Positions 5,386 through 5,562 of a stretch of 5,562 bases of DNA are shown here, piece after piece. A program made the position numbers and the translations under genes. Numbering within the stretch: the stretch's first letter is position 1; each line of letters begins with the position of its first letter. The stretch spans positions 1-5,562 of the forward strand of contig JAHJDS010000105.1 of NCBI GenBank assembly GCA_018812395.1, written 5' to 3'. Source of the stretch: Pseudomonadota bacterium. GTDB lineage: Bacteria; Desulfobacterota; Desulfarculia; Desulfarculales; JAHJDS01. The notes below the pieces were generated by a model. It was given only the letters and a program-made list of their open reading frames with translations. It had not been told where the DNA came from and ran no database searches.

Positions 5386-5562
5386 CTAGGCCGTCCGCTC
5401 GATGATGGTGGCGACGCCCTGTCCGCCGCCGACGCAGGCGTTGGCCAGGCCGAGGCGTCCACCCTTGAGGGCCAGAATGCGCCCCAGGGTGCCCACCAGC
5501 CGGAGGCCGGTGGCGCCCAAGGGGTGGCCGATGGCCAGACCGCCGCCCATGACGTTGACCCG
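5386..5562 (-). CDS. C-terminal end of a thiolase (acetyl-CoA C-acyltransferase), truncated by window
   Basis: The last 58 codons of a thiolase read from the right edge to TAG at 5388-5386. Both C-terminal active-site blocks are present: GGGLAIGHPLGATG, with the catalytic His of GHP, and NACVGGGQG, with the cysteine that acts as general acid/base. Thiolases cleave 3-ketoacyl-CoA with CoA or condense two acetyl-CoA; the fragment cannot tell FadA-type from AtoB-type. The degradative setting (acyl-CoA ligase, dehydratase subunit in the same window) favours beta-oxidation, but this is inference. The nucleophilic N-terminal cysteine lies outside the window. The UroD-like gene follows 33 bases downstream. 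Confidence 0.93.
   Translation of the reverse strand, partial: RVNVMGGGLAIGHPLGATGLRLVGTLGRILALKGGRLGLANACVGGGQGVATIIERTA

Overview
The window looks like a piece of a GC-rich anaerobic bacterial genome, most plausibly a sulfate-reducing or syntrophic Desulfobacterota (former Deltaproteobacteria). This is an inference from the gene content: the tail of a 2-hydroxyacyl-CoA dehydratase/benzoyl-CoA reductase-type subunit, a long-chain-type acyl-CoA ligase, a thiolase and a UroD/MetE-like protein, all in strongly GC-biased codons. No species can be named from the sequence alone.

Left part (1-1955, + strand): the last 46 codons of the dehydratase/reductase subunit are followed 25 bases later by a complete AMP-forming acyl-CoA ligase, probably one operon that activates and processes acyl or aromatic acids as CoA thioesters. 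Then comes an AT-rich stretch with a promoter-like motif, a structured segment ending in a terminator-like hairpin with a possible competing helix (about 2050-2140), and a 95-residue secreted, lysine- and cysteine-rich small protein (2170-2457) that I cannot assign to a family. A very strong intrinsic terminator (2527-2558) closes this + strand unit.

Middle part (2621-4122, - strand): the 3' part of a tRNA-Lys(CUU) gene, from anticodon loop to CCA, sits next to its own terminator and has no 5' half. Beside it are repeated ATTTTCCC motifs, a complete tyrosine recombinase and an HTH (excisionase-like) gene whose frame overlaps the recombinase by 257 bases. This is one end of an integrated element: a displaced tRNA 3' end (attachment-site half) plus its integration module. 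The other end and the intact tRNA are not visible, so the element is either large and continues right beyond the window, or has decayed to a remnant.

Right part (4318-5562, - strand): a UroD/MetE-like protein with a candidate zinc site lies 33 bases downstream of the 3' end of a thiolase gene, probably in one operon. Whether these belong to the element or to the chromosome cannot be settled here.
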